Shown: positions 1 through 5,674, counted from the stretch's first letter. The stretch is DNA of 28,711 nt from an uncultured Clostridia bacterium (GCA_934122035.1 CAKOVP010000017.1:1-28711); one strand, 5' to 3'. Numbers and translations are program-made. Notes: generated by a model not told the origin, from the letters alone.

Positions 1-14
1 AAATTAAACCAAAA

Positions 15-464
15 TTATTTTTGATTTAGCTTTTCAAAGTAATTATCAAGCATTTTATCTATAACGTTCAAAAATGTATGAAATTCGTCATCGGGGATAC
101 CTTCTTTTAAAGATGAAAAGAAATCTCTTTGGCACTTTTGAAGTTTTTTTACTGTTTTTTGTGCAGGTGGATTAATAACTATTTGCTGATATCTTCTATC
201 AGATGAACTAGGTTTTATTGTAATAAAGTTTCTTTTTTGCAATAGAGATAAAGCCTTAGATACATATGCTTTAGAAAAACCTCTGCATCTCACTGCATCA
301 ACAGCGTTTGAAAACTCTGGATTATTTGCAAAAAACAACAAAATATCTGCTTCAGGTTTTGTAATGTTGCAGTCTGATGCACATTCTGAAATAGTTTCTG
401 CAAATAAATTTCTAGACTGAGAGCTTGTATAAATGAAACGCCTAAATAAATTTTTATACTCCAT
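15..464 (-). CDS. MarR-family transcriptional regulator
   Basis: Predicted winged-helix DNA-binding repressor or activator of about 149 residues, the usual size for MarR proteins. The N-terminal helix precedes a helix-turn-helix around 'FSKAYVSKALSLLQKRNFI', followed by the wing with the family signature 'SSDRRYQQIVI' (D-R-R) and a C-terminal dimerisation helix. I chose the ATG at 464 because GGAGGG lies five bases before it; an in-frame ATG at 476 sits in front of that ribosome binding site and is unlikely. Upstream are three copies of an ATAAACTRTTW motif that could be its own operator. The gene stands alone and no target gene is visible on its left, so its ligand and regulon are unknown. 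Confidence 0.85.
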   Translation of the reverse strand: MEYKNLFRRFIYTSSQSRNLFAETISECASDCNITKPEADILLFFANNPEFSNAVDAVRCRGFSKAYVSKALSLLQKRNFITIKPSSSDRRYQQIVINPPAQKTVKKLQKCQRDFFSSLKEGIPDDEFHTFLNVIDKMLDNYFEKLNQK

Positions 465-492
465 AATTCCCTCCATAAATTAATAGCTATAA

Positions 493-547
493 ATAAACTA
501 TTAATAAGTAATGGTTTACCTATAAACTGTTTCTGCATAAACTATTA
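493..547. promoter_or_regulatory. Repeated ATAAACTRTTW motif upstream of the MarR gene
   Basis: Three 11-base motifs lie in the leader of the MarR gene: ATAAACTATTA at 493-503, ATAAACTGTTT at 522-532 and ATAAACTATTA again at 537-547. GTTTA at 514-518 and TAAAC at 523-527 form an inverted pair. Autoregulation through such sites is common in the family, but assigning these as operators is inference. Confidence 0.3.
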
Positions 548-605
548 TAGGAAGAAAATGTAACTAAGTCAAGGAAGTAATGTGAAAATTTTGTGAAAAA
601 ATGAT

Positions 606-691
606 CCCGCTTAGAGTTATATCTAAGCAGGAAAAGTATGTTTACACTGTTTATTCGAAAGCGTGATTGCTACGCTTTTCCTTATGTTTTT
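606..691 (+). other. Two adjacent hairpins between MarR and tRNA-Leu
   Basis: The stretch 477-752 holds no convincing gene. It contains two hairpins: arms 606-615 and 622-631 (ten pairs with one mismatch), and arms 658-664 and 672-678 (seven perfect pairs) followed by a T-rich tract at 686-691. The second looks like a rho-independent terminator on the plus strand. Nothing annotated enters it from upstream on that strand, so the pair may be the end of a small RNA or a relic. Confidence 0.35.
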
Positions 692-752
692 TCTTAAAAG
701 AATACACTTCTTCATAAATTTAAATAAAAAAATAAAAAAATAAAAAATATAC

Positions 753-782
753 TTGACAAATATATTTAGTTTGTAGTACAAT
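753..782 (+). promoter_or_regulatory. Sigma-A promoter of tRNA-Leu
   Basis: Consensus -35 TTGACA at 753-758, an 18-base spacer and a -10 TACAAT at 777-782. Transcription would start about 15 bases before the tRNA. Confidence 0.65.
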
Positions 783-804
783 AATTTTTGTCAGCCAGAG
801 ATAT

Positions 805-892
805 GCAGATGTGGCGGAACTGGTAGACGCACAGGACTTAAAATCCTGCGGTTGAATAAACCGTGCCGGTTCGATTCCGGCCATCTGCACCA
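805..892 (+). tRNA. tRNA-Leu (anticodon UAA)
   Basis: Class II tRNA with acceptor arms GCAGATG (805-811) and CATCTGC (882-888) pairing perfectly, and CCA encoded at 890-892. The anticodon stem CAGGA/TCCTG holds the loop CTTAAAA, giving anticodon UAA at 839-841, which reads UUA, a dominant leucine codon in AT-rich genomes. The long variable arm (around 850-864) and the T-loop GGTTCGATTCC are typical of leucine tRNAs. The gene stands directly before mobile-element debris, and tRNA 3' ends are common integration sites. Confidence 0.97.
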
Positions 893-940
893 TTAAAACC
901 TCAAGTAGTTCGTAAGATATGCTTGAGGTTTTAATTTATA
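893..940 (+). terminator. Terminator of tRNA-Leu
   Basis: A perfect 13-bp inverted repeat (893-905 with 922-934) encloses a 16-base loop. The 3' arm ends in TTTTAA and is followed by TTTA. The hairpin lies one base after the encoded CCA. Confidence 0.75.
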
Positions 941-950
941 AAAAATGTGC

Positions 951-974
951 AAAGTTCTAACAAAAGTTCTAACA
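951..974 (+). repeat. Tandem 12-bp repeat AAAGTTCTAACA behind tRNA-Leu
   Basis: Two perfect abutting copies of AAAGTTCTAACA (951-962 and 963-974). A short direct repeat immediately behind a tRNA gene at the edge of mobile-element remains resembles integrase arm-binding sites or an attachment scar. No integrase is present in the window, so this reading is inference. Confidence 0.45.
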
Positions 975-1143
975 CTTTTCCCCAATTAGAATTTTTATAA
1001 GCAGTGAAAAAAATCCTTTAAAAATATGTAAGCATTGTGGCAAAGTATTTTATGCTAAAAATCCTAAAGCTGAATATGATAGTAGCCAATGTAGAAATCA
1101 AGCAAATGTATATAAAAGCAGAAACAAGAATAAAGTAGACTAA
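973..1143 (+). pseudogene. C-terminal zinc-ribbon fragment of a mobile-element protein
   Basis: An open frame without a start codon encodes about 47 recognisable residues around 'PLKICKHCGKVFYAKNPKAE' and 'CRNQANVYKSRNK'. This resembles the short zinc-ribbon tail found at the end of proteins on clostridial integrative elements (DUF6076-like, from memory). The first cysteine pair (CKHC) is intact. In the second, the first cysteine is replaced by aspartate (YDSSQC), so the four-cysteine site is broken. The N-terminal part of the parent protein is missing. I read it as a decayed remnant of an element that once sat behind tRNA-Leu. Confidence 0.5.
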
Positions 1144-1172
1144 AAATAATTATTGAAATTGTAGAAAAAACA

Positions 1173-1201
1173 TTGTTTTTAAAATAAAAATAAAGTATAA
1201 T
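1173..1201 (+). promoter_or_regulatory. Promoter of the Fst-like peptide gene
   Basis: A -35 TTGTTT at 1173-1178, a 17-base spacer and a perfect -10 TATAAT at 1196-1201. Transcription would begin near 1208, about 40 bases before the TTG start codon. Confidence 0.55.
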
Positions 1202-1248
1202 AAATCCATCCTTTTCAAAGGAAATCTTTGAGGAAGGAGGTGAACATC

Positions 1249-1338
1249 TTGAGTTCTTTCGATTTAATTTAGCGATTAATTGTTTTATTATTACTTAGTA
1301 ATAGTAAAGATGACGAAAACCAAAATTCTCAAGATTAG
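1249..1338 (+). pseudogene. Fst/par-like type I toxin peptide gene with an in-frame stop
   Basis: A TTG codon at 1249 follows a very strong ribosome binding site (AAGGAGGTG, 1234-1242). The frame reads MSSFDLI, then TAG at 1270-1272, then RLIVLLLLSNSKDDENQNSQD and TAG at 1336-1338. Without the first TAG it would be a 29-residue peptide with one short hydrophobic segment and a polar, acidic tail, the architecture of the Fst/Ldr family of membrane-damaging type I toxins. Its own promoter lies upstream, a strong terminator follows, and a convergent small RNA is encoded just beyond it. The internal TAG is one base from TTG (Leu) and from CAG (Gln). The gene is thus probably dead through a single nonsense change, unless the base is a sequencing error or the stop is read through. 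I know of no exact named homologue; the family assignment is by architecture. Confidence 0.5.
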
Positions 1339-1350
1339 TACAAACTAATC

Positions 1351-1382
1351 AAAGGCAGTCTGGTCAACTGCCTTTATTTTTT
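1351..1382 (+). terminator. Terminator of the toxin-like mRNA
   Basis: Nine perfect pairs between AAAGGCAGT (1351-1359) and ACTGCCTTT (1367-1375), loop CTGGTCA, then ATTTTTT. The GGTCA in the loop, plus the next A, is complementary to TTGACC in the loop of the opposing terminator at 1394-1416. Confidence 0.85.
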
Positions 1383-1384
1383 GC

Positions 1385-1416
1385 AAAAAAAATGAGATAT
1401 GCGGTCAACATATCTC
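1385..1416 (-). terminator. Minus-strand terminator of the antisense RNA
   Basis: Eight perfect pairs (1394-1401 with 1409-1416) around the loop 1402-1408. On the minus strand it is followed, one base later, by eight consecutive T (plus 1392 to 1385). Confidence 0.8.
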
Positions 1417-1458
1417 TGTAAACATTTAAGTTCTTCGATTTATTCTCTTGCTTAAGCT
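1385..1458 (-). ncRNA. Predicted antisense antitoxin RNA, about 74 nt
   Basis: A minus-strand transcription unit is framed by a near-consensus promoter (1493 to 1465) and a strong terminator (1416 to 1385), with no coding capacity between them. Its segment complementary to plus 1426-1442 can pair with the toxin-like mRNA at 1249-1266. Ten pairs (one G-U) cover the TTG start codon and following bases; after a single bulged U, seven more pairs follow. Its terminator loop UUGACCG is complementary to the toxin terminator loop. Antisense control at direct repeats plus a terminator loop-loop contact is how RNA II controls fst in the par locus of pAD1. The RNA is predicted only; no expression is shown. 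Confidence 0.5.
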
Positions 1459-1493
1459 AAATATAGTATACTATATTTTTTATTATATGTCAA
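1459..1493 (-). promoter_or_regulatory. Antisense RNA promoter overlapped by a 20-bp palindrome
   Basis: On the minus strand there is a perfect -35 TTGACA (1493-1488), a 17-base spacer and a -10 TATACT (1470-1465). The perfect palindrome AAATATAGTATACTATATTT (1459-1478) covers the -10. A dimeric regulator bound there would block this promoter; the XRE protein encoded next door is the obvious candidate, by inference only. Confidence 0.65.
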
Positions 1494-1526
1494 ATGTTTT
1501 TTAAAAATTCATTTTAAACTCAATTT

Positions 1527-1784
1527 TTAGAATTTTTTTCGAATATCTTTTAATAAATCATTTACATCTATTCCAAGCACATGAGCAATGCCGAATAATT
1601 CATAATCTTTAACAGTCCTTTTATTATTTTCAATATCATATAAACTTTGCTTATGAATACTAATTCCCATTAATTCTAATTTTGCAGAAAGTTTTTCATA
1701 AGATAAATCTTTTTGCATTCTATATTCTTTTAGTAATCTTCCTATTACATTCATATTTCCTTTAAATCTTGCAATCAATGACAT
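1527..1784 (-). CDS. XRE-family helix-turn-helix regulator
   Basis: Small DNA-binding protein of 85 residues (77 if translation starts at the internal Met codon) that is almost entirely a Cro/C1-type helix-turn-helix domain: 'RLLKEYRMQKDLSYEKLSAKL' followed by 'ISIHKQSLYDIENNKRTVKDYELFGIAHVLGIDVNDLL'. This type accompanies clostridial integrative and mobilisable elements, which fits its position within the debris. GGAG precedes the longer start by about ten bases; a weaker AAAGGA precedes the internal ATG, so the start is uncertain. An inverted repeat AAGTG-CTAA-CACTT (1848-1861) lies upstream where its promoter should be and may be an operator. It appears to be the only intact protein-coding gene of the island. 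Confidence 0.8.
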   Translation of the reverse strand: MSLIARFKGNMNVIGRLLKEYRMQKDLSYEKLSAKLELMGISIHKQSLYDIENNKRTVKDYELFGIAHVLGIDVNDLLKDIRKKF

Positions 1785-1847
1785 ATCTAAATCACTCCAT
1801 AAATTTTTCTATGTATTGATTTTAATATTTTTCTGTGTTATTTTTAT

Positions 1848-1861
1848 AAGTGCTAACACTT
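1848..1861. promoter_or_regulatory. Inverted repeat AAGTG-N4-CACTT upstream of the XRE gene
   Basis: Perfect five-base arms (1848-1852 and 1857-1861) about 65 bases before the XRE start. A TTGCAA at 1867-1862 on the minus strand could be the -35 of its promoter, which would make this an operator position. Binding by the XRE protein is inferred. Confidence 0.3.
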
Positions 1862-1881
1862 TATTGCAATTATATACTTAA

Positions 1882-2091
1882 AAAATTAAAAAGAAGCAAC
1901 ATCACAAGGAACAATTAAACAAAGAATTTTATGTACCTTATTATATATTTGAAGAGATTATAGACTATGTAGAACTTACAGCCAAAGATTATTGTAAATG
2001 TATGAAATGGGAAAATATAAAGTCTTTATTAAGATTTGCAGTAGTAAATGACAGACTAACAGAGCAACAAGCAAAATCAAAAGAAAAGTAA
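1882..2091 (+). pseudogene. Fragment of a small mobile-element protein
   Basis: A 69-residue open frame without an initiation codon, entered directly after a stop at 1879-1881. The recognisable part runs 'KEFYVPYYIFEEIIDYVELT' then 'AKDYCKCMKWENIKSLLRFA' and ends 'TEQQAKSKEK'. I recall similar short proteins from clostridial mobile elements, where their function is unknown. With no start codon and no ribosome binding site it is most likely a broken remnant. A plus-strand terminator at 2117-2150 follows, consistent with a once-transcribed gene. Confidence 0.4.
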
Positions 2092-2116
2092 AGGACTATC
2101 ATTGTAATAAAAGCAG

Positions 2117-2150
2117 GAATGGGATTATAACTCCAAATCCCATTCTTTTT
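2117..2150 (+). terminator. Terminator after the small mobile-element gene remnant
   Basis: Ten perfect pairs (2117-2126 with 2136-2145), a nine-base loop and TTTTT directly after. Its 3' arm overlaps the last codons of the minus-strand mobilisation-protein fragment. Confidence 0.6.
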
Positions 2151-2342
2151 CTATCTCTTCTTTTTTTATTTGTTGTTTTAGATCAAGAGAAATATTAGTG
2201 TCTTTCTCAAAAGTTTTAACAAGTTCTTTTGAATTGCCTAAACTAAATTTGTCGTAAATCCAAACTATAAATTTATCTACCGTTTCATAAAACTTATCAA
2301 TAATTTTTTGTAAACGATTATTTTCTTTTTTTAATTTACAAT
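2125..2342 (-). pseudogene. C-terminal fragment of a probable mobilisation (MobV/Pre-like) protein
   Basis: About 70 residues reading 'KLKKENNRLQKIIDKFYETV', then a lysine- and phenylalanine-rich helix, ending 'KKEEIEKEWDLEL'. The coiled-coil character and EWDLEL ending resemble the C-terminal tail of plasmid recombination/mobilisation proteins of clostridial elements (from memory, no search). The frame stays open to 2484, but the part beyond about 2342 is low-complexity hydrophobic sequence that overlaps a plus-strand fragment and the promoter of the next gene. The natural gene therefore appears to break near 2342. The relaxase domain is absent, so no DNA-nicking function remains. Confidence 0.4.
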
Positions 2343-2355
2343 AAGAATTAGCAAT

Positions 2356-2466
2356 ATGATTCCTGTTACAGATAGAGAAATAATATTGTATGATGTAGAT
2401 GTAGAACAAGATAAGAAGTATAAAGACATTATAAGGGAAGAAATTATTTTTTTTACAGAATATTAA
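2356..2466 (+). pseudogene. Short protein-like fragment of unknown origin
   Basis: A 36-residue frame starting 'MIPVTDREIILYDVDVEQDK' and ending 'EEIIFFTEY'. Its composition is protein-like rather than random for such AT-rich DNA. There is no ribosome binding site, and it begins where the mobilisation-protein fragment on the other strand breaks off, so it looks like a piece of another element gene joined there. I do not recognise the family. Confidence 0.25.
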
Positions 2467-2477
2467 TGTAGTGGAAG

Positions 2478-2506
2478 TTGACAAAATGCTACAAAAATTA
2501 TAAAAT
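2478..2506 (+). promoter_or_regulatory. Promoter of the pilin-leader repeat protein
   Basis: TTGACA at 2478-2483, a 17-base spacer and TAAAAT at 2501-2506, about 50 bases before the start codon. A second -10-like TATAAT lies at 2520-2525. Confidence 0.65.
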
Positions 2507-2559
2507 ACAAATGTATTAGTATAATGTTATATAGATTAATAACCAAGGAGAAAATAAAA

Positions 2560-4161
2560 ATGAAAAATAAAGGAATTACAATGATATCTCTTGTAGTTAC
2601 AATTGTGCTTCTTTTGATTATCTCAGGTGTTACAATTGGACTTGTTGCAGAAAATAATGGGATATTTATCAAAGCATTAGAAAGTAGAAAAACTGCTGAA
2701 ATAGGTGCAGAAAAAGAAAAACTTCAAATGGCTGTGATTCAAACAATGCAGGATAGTGAAGAATTAAAAATAGAAAAAGAAAAATTAGAGCAAAATTTAA
2801 TTATGAATATAGGCCAAAATGAAATTAAATTAAAAGATGACGAAGATGGATATTTAGTAAAAATAATAAAAACTAATAGGTATTATAACATAAATAAAAA
2901 TGGAGAAATAACTTTTGCAGGAGATGCTTCAGAAATAGAAAAAAATATGGAGAATATGGTATTAGGGGATAACCTAATGGATTCTGCAGAGTTAGTAAGA
3001 AATACTTATATATCTGCAGATAATGGCAAAGAAGTTGCATGTGATGGATGGGATTCTACGGACTATATCAATATTGGAAATTATAAAAATATTTTAATTG
3101 CGAGTGATAATAGTGCGTTTTTAGATAGATATAATGCTTTATATGATGAAAATAAAGAAACGATAAGAACAATGTATATTCAAAAATCAAAACTTACTAA
3201 TGATGTATTAGGAGATATTAACATCTCACTTGCCATAATACATTTGAATGAAAACGAGAAATATATTAGAATTTCTCAGAAAAGTTCAATAATGCGTCAT
3301 ATAAAAATATATCCTATTTTAAATGATGATTATAATAATACAATAAAATTTAAGATAAATAAGGGTTTGTTGGATGAATTTGATTATGGGGAAAATTTAT
3401 TAACTGGAAGTAATGTAGTAAATAATACATATATTAGTGCAACTAATGGAAGTGAAATAGCATATAATTCTTGGGATTCTACAGATTTTGTAAACGTAAA
3501 AAGCTATAGAAAATTAGCAATTGTATATGAAAAAACGAATCCAGTTAATAGCTACAGCGGAATGTACGACAGTGAAAAGAATTATATATCAAAAGTGTAT
3601 GTTGAAAGGAATATGTTAGATGCCAAAAAGGGCAAAATTTCAATTTTGAATATACCTGAAAATGTAACGTATATAAGGTTATCTTCTAATAGAGAAAATT
3701 TGAACAATATAGAAATATGTCCAATAATAGAAAGACAATCAGAAAGTGATTTTATAAATCAAAATATAAAAATAGATGCATCCATTCTAACTGATGAAAA
3801 AATAATTCCAGATTATTATATTGATGCAAATGGTGGAGAAGTAAGCTATAAAGGATGGTCTGAAACAGATTATTTGGATCTATCAATCTACAATAAAGTA
3901 CTTATAATTGGAAATAGCGATGCGTATAATGCTATTTATGATGAAAATAAGAAATTTATTCAAAGTGCAAATTTTACGGGTAATAGTATTTTTAACTCTA
4001 AAATTGGTAACGTAGGAGCAGGAATAGTATATATTAAAAATATGGGAGCATTTAAATATATAAGATTATCCAATAGTACAAGTAATCTCAAAAAAGTAAA
4101 AGTATATTCAGTAAATGATAATTTTAATGAACAATTGATATTTAATATTAATAAAAATTAA
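2560..4161 (+). CDS. Pilin-leader surface protein with three repeated domains
   Basis: A 533-residue protein starting at the ATG after AAGGAG; an upstream in-frame ATG at 2524 lacks a ribosome binding site. Residues 1-5 (MKNKG) plus the helix 'ITMISLVVTIVLLLIISGVT' form a class III prepilin leader, so a prepilin peptidase should cut after Gly5 and the helix would anchor the protein in the membrane or a pilus. Position 5 of the mature form is Ser, not the usual Glu. A charged helical linker (40-135) leads to three copies of a beta-rich unit at about 138-255, 279-390 and 413-518. Each has 'YISA/YIDA-x-NG-x-E', 'GWDSTDYI' or similar, 'YNALYDENK' or similar, and 'KYIRLS'. The units recall jelly-roll carbohydrate-binding or phage tail-tip domains. 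An adhesin role is inferred. It sits upstream of sipW and tasA-like genes. Confidence 0.7.
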   Translation: MKNKGITMISLVVTIVLLLIISGVTIGLVAENNGIFIKALESRKTAEIGAEKEKLQMAVIQTMQDSEELKIEKEKLEQNLIMNIGQNEIKLKDDEDGYLVKIIKTNRYYNINKNGEITFAGDASEIEKNMENMVLGDNLMDSAELVRNTYISADNGKEVACDGWDSTDYINIGNYKNILIASDNSAFLDRYNALYDENKETIRTMYIQKSKLTNDVLGDINISLAIIHLNENEKYIRISQKSSIMRHIKIYPILNDDYNNTIKFKINKGLLDEFDYGENLLTGSNVVNNTYISATNGSEIAYNSWDSTDFVNVKSYRKLAIVYEKTNPVNSYSGMYDSEKNYISKVYVERNMLDAKKGKISILNIPENVTYIRLSSNRENLNNIEICPIIERQSESDFINQNIKIDASILTDEKIIPDYYIDANGGEVSYKGWSETDYLDLSIYNKVLIIGNSDAYNAIYDENKKFIQSANFTGNSIFNSKIGNVGAGIVYIKNMGAFKYIRLSNSTSNLKKVKVYSVNDNFNEQLIFNINKN

Positions 4162-4175
4162 ATATATAAAATAAT

Positions 4176-4207
4176 GGGGCTTTTTTACAGCTCCTTTATT
4201 TTTTGTT
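4176..4207 (+). terminator. Terminator of the repeat-protein gene
   Basis: GGGGCT (4176-4181) pairs with AGCTCC (4189-4194) including one G-U, followed by TTTATTTTTT. Confidence 0.6.
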
Positions 4208-4308
4208 TGTAAAAAAACTATTAATCGTATTCTTTTAAATTCAATTATTACAATAATATTACAAGTATATTAAATTTTAATTTTAATAATGAAAAGTGTA
4301 AACAAAGA

Positions 4309-4317
4309 TGTTATAAT
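4309..4317 (+). promoter_or_regulatory. Extended -10 promoter before sipW
   Basis: TGTTATAAT is a perfect extended -10; no good -35 is seen. It places transcription start near 4324, downstream of the far in-frame ATG at 4289, supporting the start codon at 4352. Confidence 0.5.
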
Positions 4318-4351
4318 CAGAATAAAGAATTTTGTCGGAAGGAAAAGAAAA

Positions 4352-4957
4352 ATGCAGATTTTTAAGAAAATAATAAGCATAATAATATTAATAATACTGA
4401 TTACGATATTATTTGTTAGTGGAACTATACTAATAGATTCATGTTTGCATCCAGATGAGGTACCATCATTTTTCGGATGGAAACCATTTATTGTGTTATC
4501 TGGTTCAATGGAGACGCAAATATCGGCAGGAGATATAGTAGTAGTTAAAGAAATAGATACACAAAACTTAAAAAAAGGAGATATTATCGCATTTAAAGAA
4601 GATGATGTAGTAATAACCCACAGAATAGACGAAGTAGAAGAAAAAGATGGACAAGTTCAGTATATAACAAAAGGTGATAACAACAAAGCACAAGACATTG
4701 GTTCAGTTTTACCAAATCAAATAGAAGGAGTATTTAAATTTAAAATTTCCAGACTTGGTAATTTAGCAATGTTTGTACAAACCCCACTAGGAATGATTGT
4801 GTGCTTATCAATCCCAATTATAATTATAATATTGCTACAAACAGCAGATTCAAAAAAGGAAAAAGAAAAACTAATTTCAAAATTAAATAAACAAAGCGAA
4901 ATGGAAGATGAGATAGAAAAGCTAAAAAAACAAAATGAAGAATTGATGAAAAAATAG
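4352..4957 (+). CDS. sipW: Signal peptidase I, SipW/ER type
   Basis: Membrane serine protease of about 201 residues that removes signal peptides from secreted proteins; SipW enzymes specialise in TasA/camelysin-type substrates. An N-terminal membrane segment (5-28) is followed by 'IVLSGSMET' with the catalytic Ser52, then 'VVITHRI' with His90 in place of the lysine of standard bacterial enzymes, the hallmark of the ER/SipW type. 'ITKGDNNKAQD' (105-115) is the conserved GDN box. A second membrane helix (about 147-164) is followed by a charged coiled coil to the C terminus. GGAAGG precedes the ATG at 4352; a longer reading from 4289 starts upstream of the likely promoter. The probable substrates are encoded directly downstream. 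Confidence 0.9.
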   Translation: MQIFKKIISIIILIILITILFVSGTILIDSCLHPDEVPSFFGWKPFIVLSGSMETQISAGDIVVVKEIDTQNLKKGDIIAFKEDDVVITHRIDEVEEKDGQVQYITKGDNNKAQDIGSVLPNQIEGVFKFKISRLGNLAMFVQTPLGMIVCLSIPIIIIILLQTADSKKEKEKLISKLNKQSEMEDEIEKLKKQNEELMKK

Positions 4958-4966
4958 TTATTAATT

Positions 4967-4996
4967 TTATAATAAGAAATTTCTATCTTATTATAA
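4967..4996 (+). other. AT-only hairpin between sipW and the tasA-like gene
   Basis: Eleven perfect pairs (4967-4977 with 4986-4996) around an eight-base loop. There is no T tract, so it is more likely a transcript-processing or stability element than a terminator. It could allow different levels of peptidase and substrate. Confidence 0.35.
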
Positions 4997-5032
4997 GATA
5001 AAATATAAAAAAATAAAGAGAGGGGTGAAATA

Positions 5033-5635
5033 ATGAAAGAAAATAAACTTGCAAAATTTATGGCATTAGTATTACTTATTACTTTACTTGCTGTAATATT
5101 AGTATCTGGAACCTATGCAAAATATACAACTTCTGCTTCTGGTACAGATACTGCAACTGTTGCAAAATGGTCTATTAAATTTGGCTCAGAAGATATTGCA
5201 AAATCTCAAACAAAAACACTTTCAATAGATTTATTCAGTACTATAACAAATACTGATGGAACAACAGAAAGCAATGTAAGCCAAACTGATGGATCTTTAA
5301 TTGCACCAGGAACAATGGGAAGCTTTACTTTAGCTGAATTAAAGAACGAATCAGAAGTAAATGCTGAATATACAGTAACATATACTTTAACAAATGAAAG
5401 TGGTGTACCACTTGAATTTACAACAACAAAAGATGTTGAAGATTCTTGGAACTCAGACCTATCTAGAATAAATGTTGCTAAAACAGATTTAAATATGGGA
5501 GCAACAGCAAATACAACTCCTGTATATTGGAGATGGGCTTTTGATGGAAATGATGATGTAAAAGATACAACACTTGGAACAACAACACCTACAGTTACTA
5601 TAAAAGCAGAGATAAAAGTTGAACAAAAAAACTAA
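5033..5635 (+). CDS. TasA/camelysin-like secreted protein
   Basis: A 200-residue secreted protein of the TasA/CotN/CalY family, which form extracellular fibres or surface-associated proteins. A lysine-containing N terminus and a hydrophobic segment (9-25) lead to the probable cleavage site 'GTYA-KYTT' near residue 29. The family block 'KYTTSASGTDTATVAKW' follows. Towards the C terminus is the conserved 'VYWRWAFDGNDDVKDTTLG'. The start has a strong GAGAGGGGTGA ribosome binding site. Position directly after the SipW peptidase matches the tapA-sipW-tasA arrangement of Bacillus and makes it the likely SipW substrate. A terminator-like hairpin follows at 5675-5708. Fibre formation is inferred from the family. 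Confidence 0.85.
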   Translation: MKENKLAKFMALVLLITLLAVILVSGTYAKYTTSASGTDTATVAKWSIKFGSEDIAKSQTKTLSIDLFSTITNTDGTTESNVSQTDGSLIAPGTMGSFTLAELKNESEVNAEYTVTYTLTNESGVPLEFTTTKDVEDSWNSDLSRINVAKTDLNMGATANTTPVYWRWAFDGNDDVKDTTLGTTTPTVTIKAEIKVEQKN

Positions 5636-5674
5636 AGAATAATGCTAATATAAAATATTAGTATGAAAATAACC

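Noticed and set aside
290..538. 82-residue minus-strand frame overlapping the MarR gene
   Set aside because: It lies in another frame of the well-supported MarR gene, has no ribosome binding site, and has low-complexity composition.
951..974. CRISPR-like or satellite reading of the tandem 12-bp repeat
   Set aside because: Only two abutting copies without spacers and no cas genes in the window.
2343..2484. N-terminal extension of the mobilisation-protein fragment to a start at 2484
   Set aside because: The extra residues are low-complexity hydrophobic sequence and overlap the promoter of the next gene and a better plus-strand fragment.
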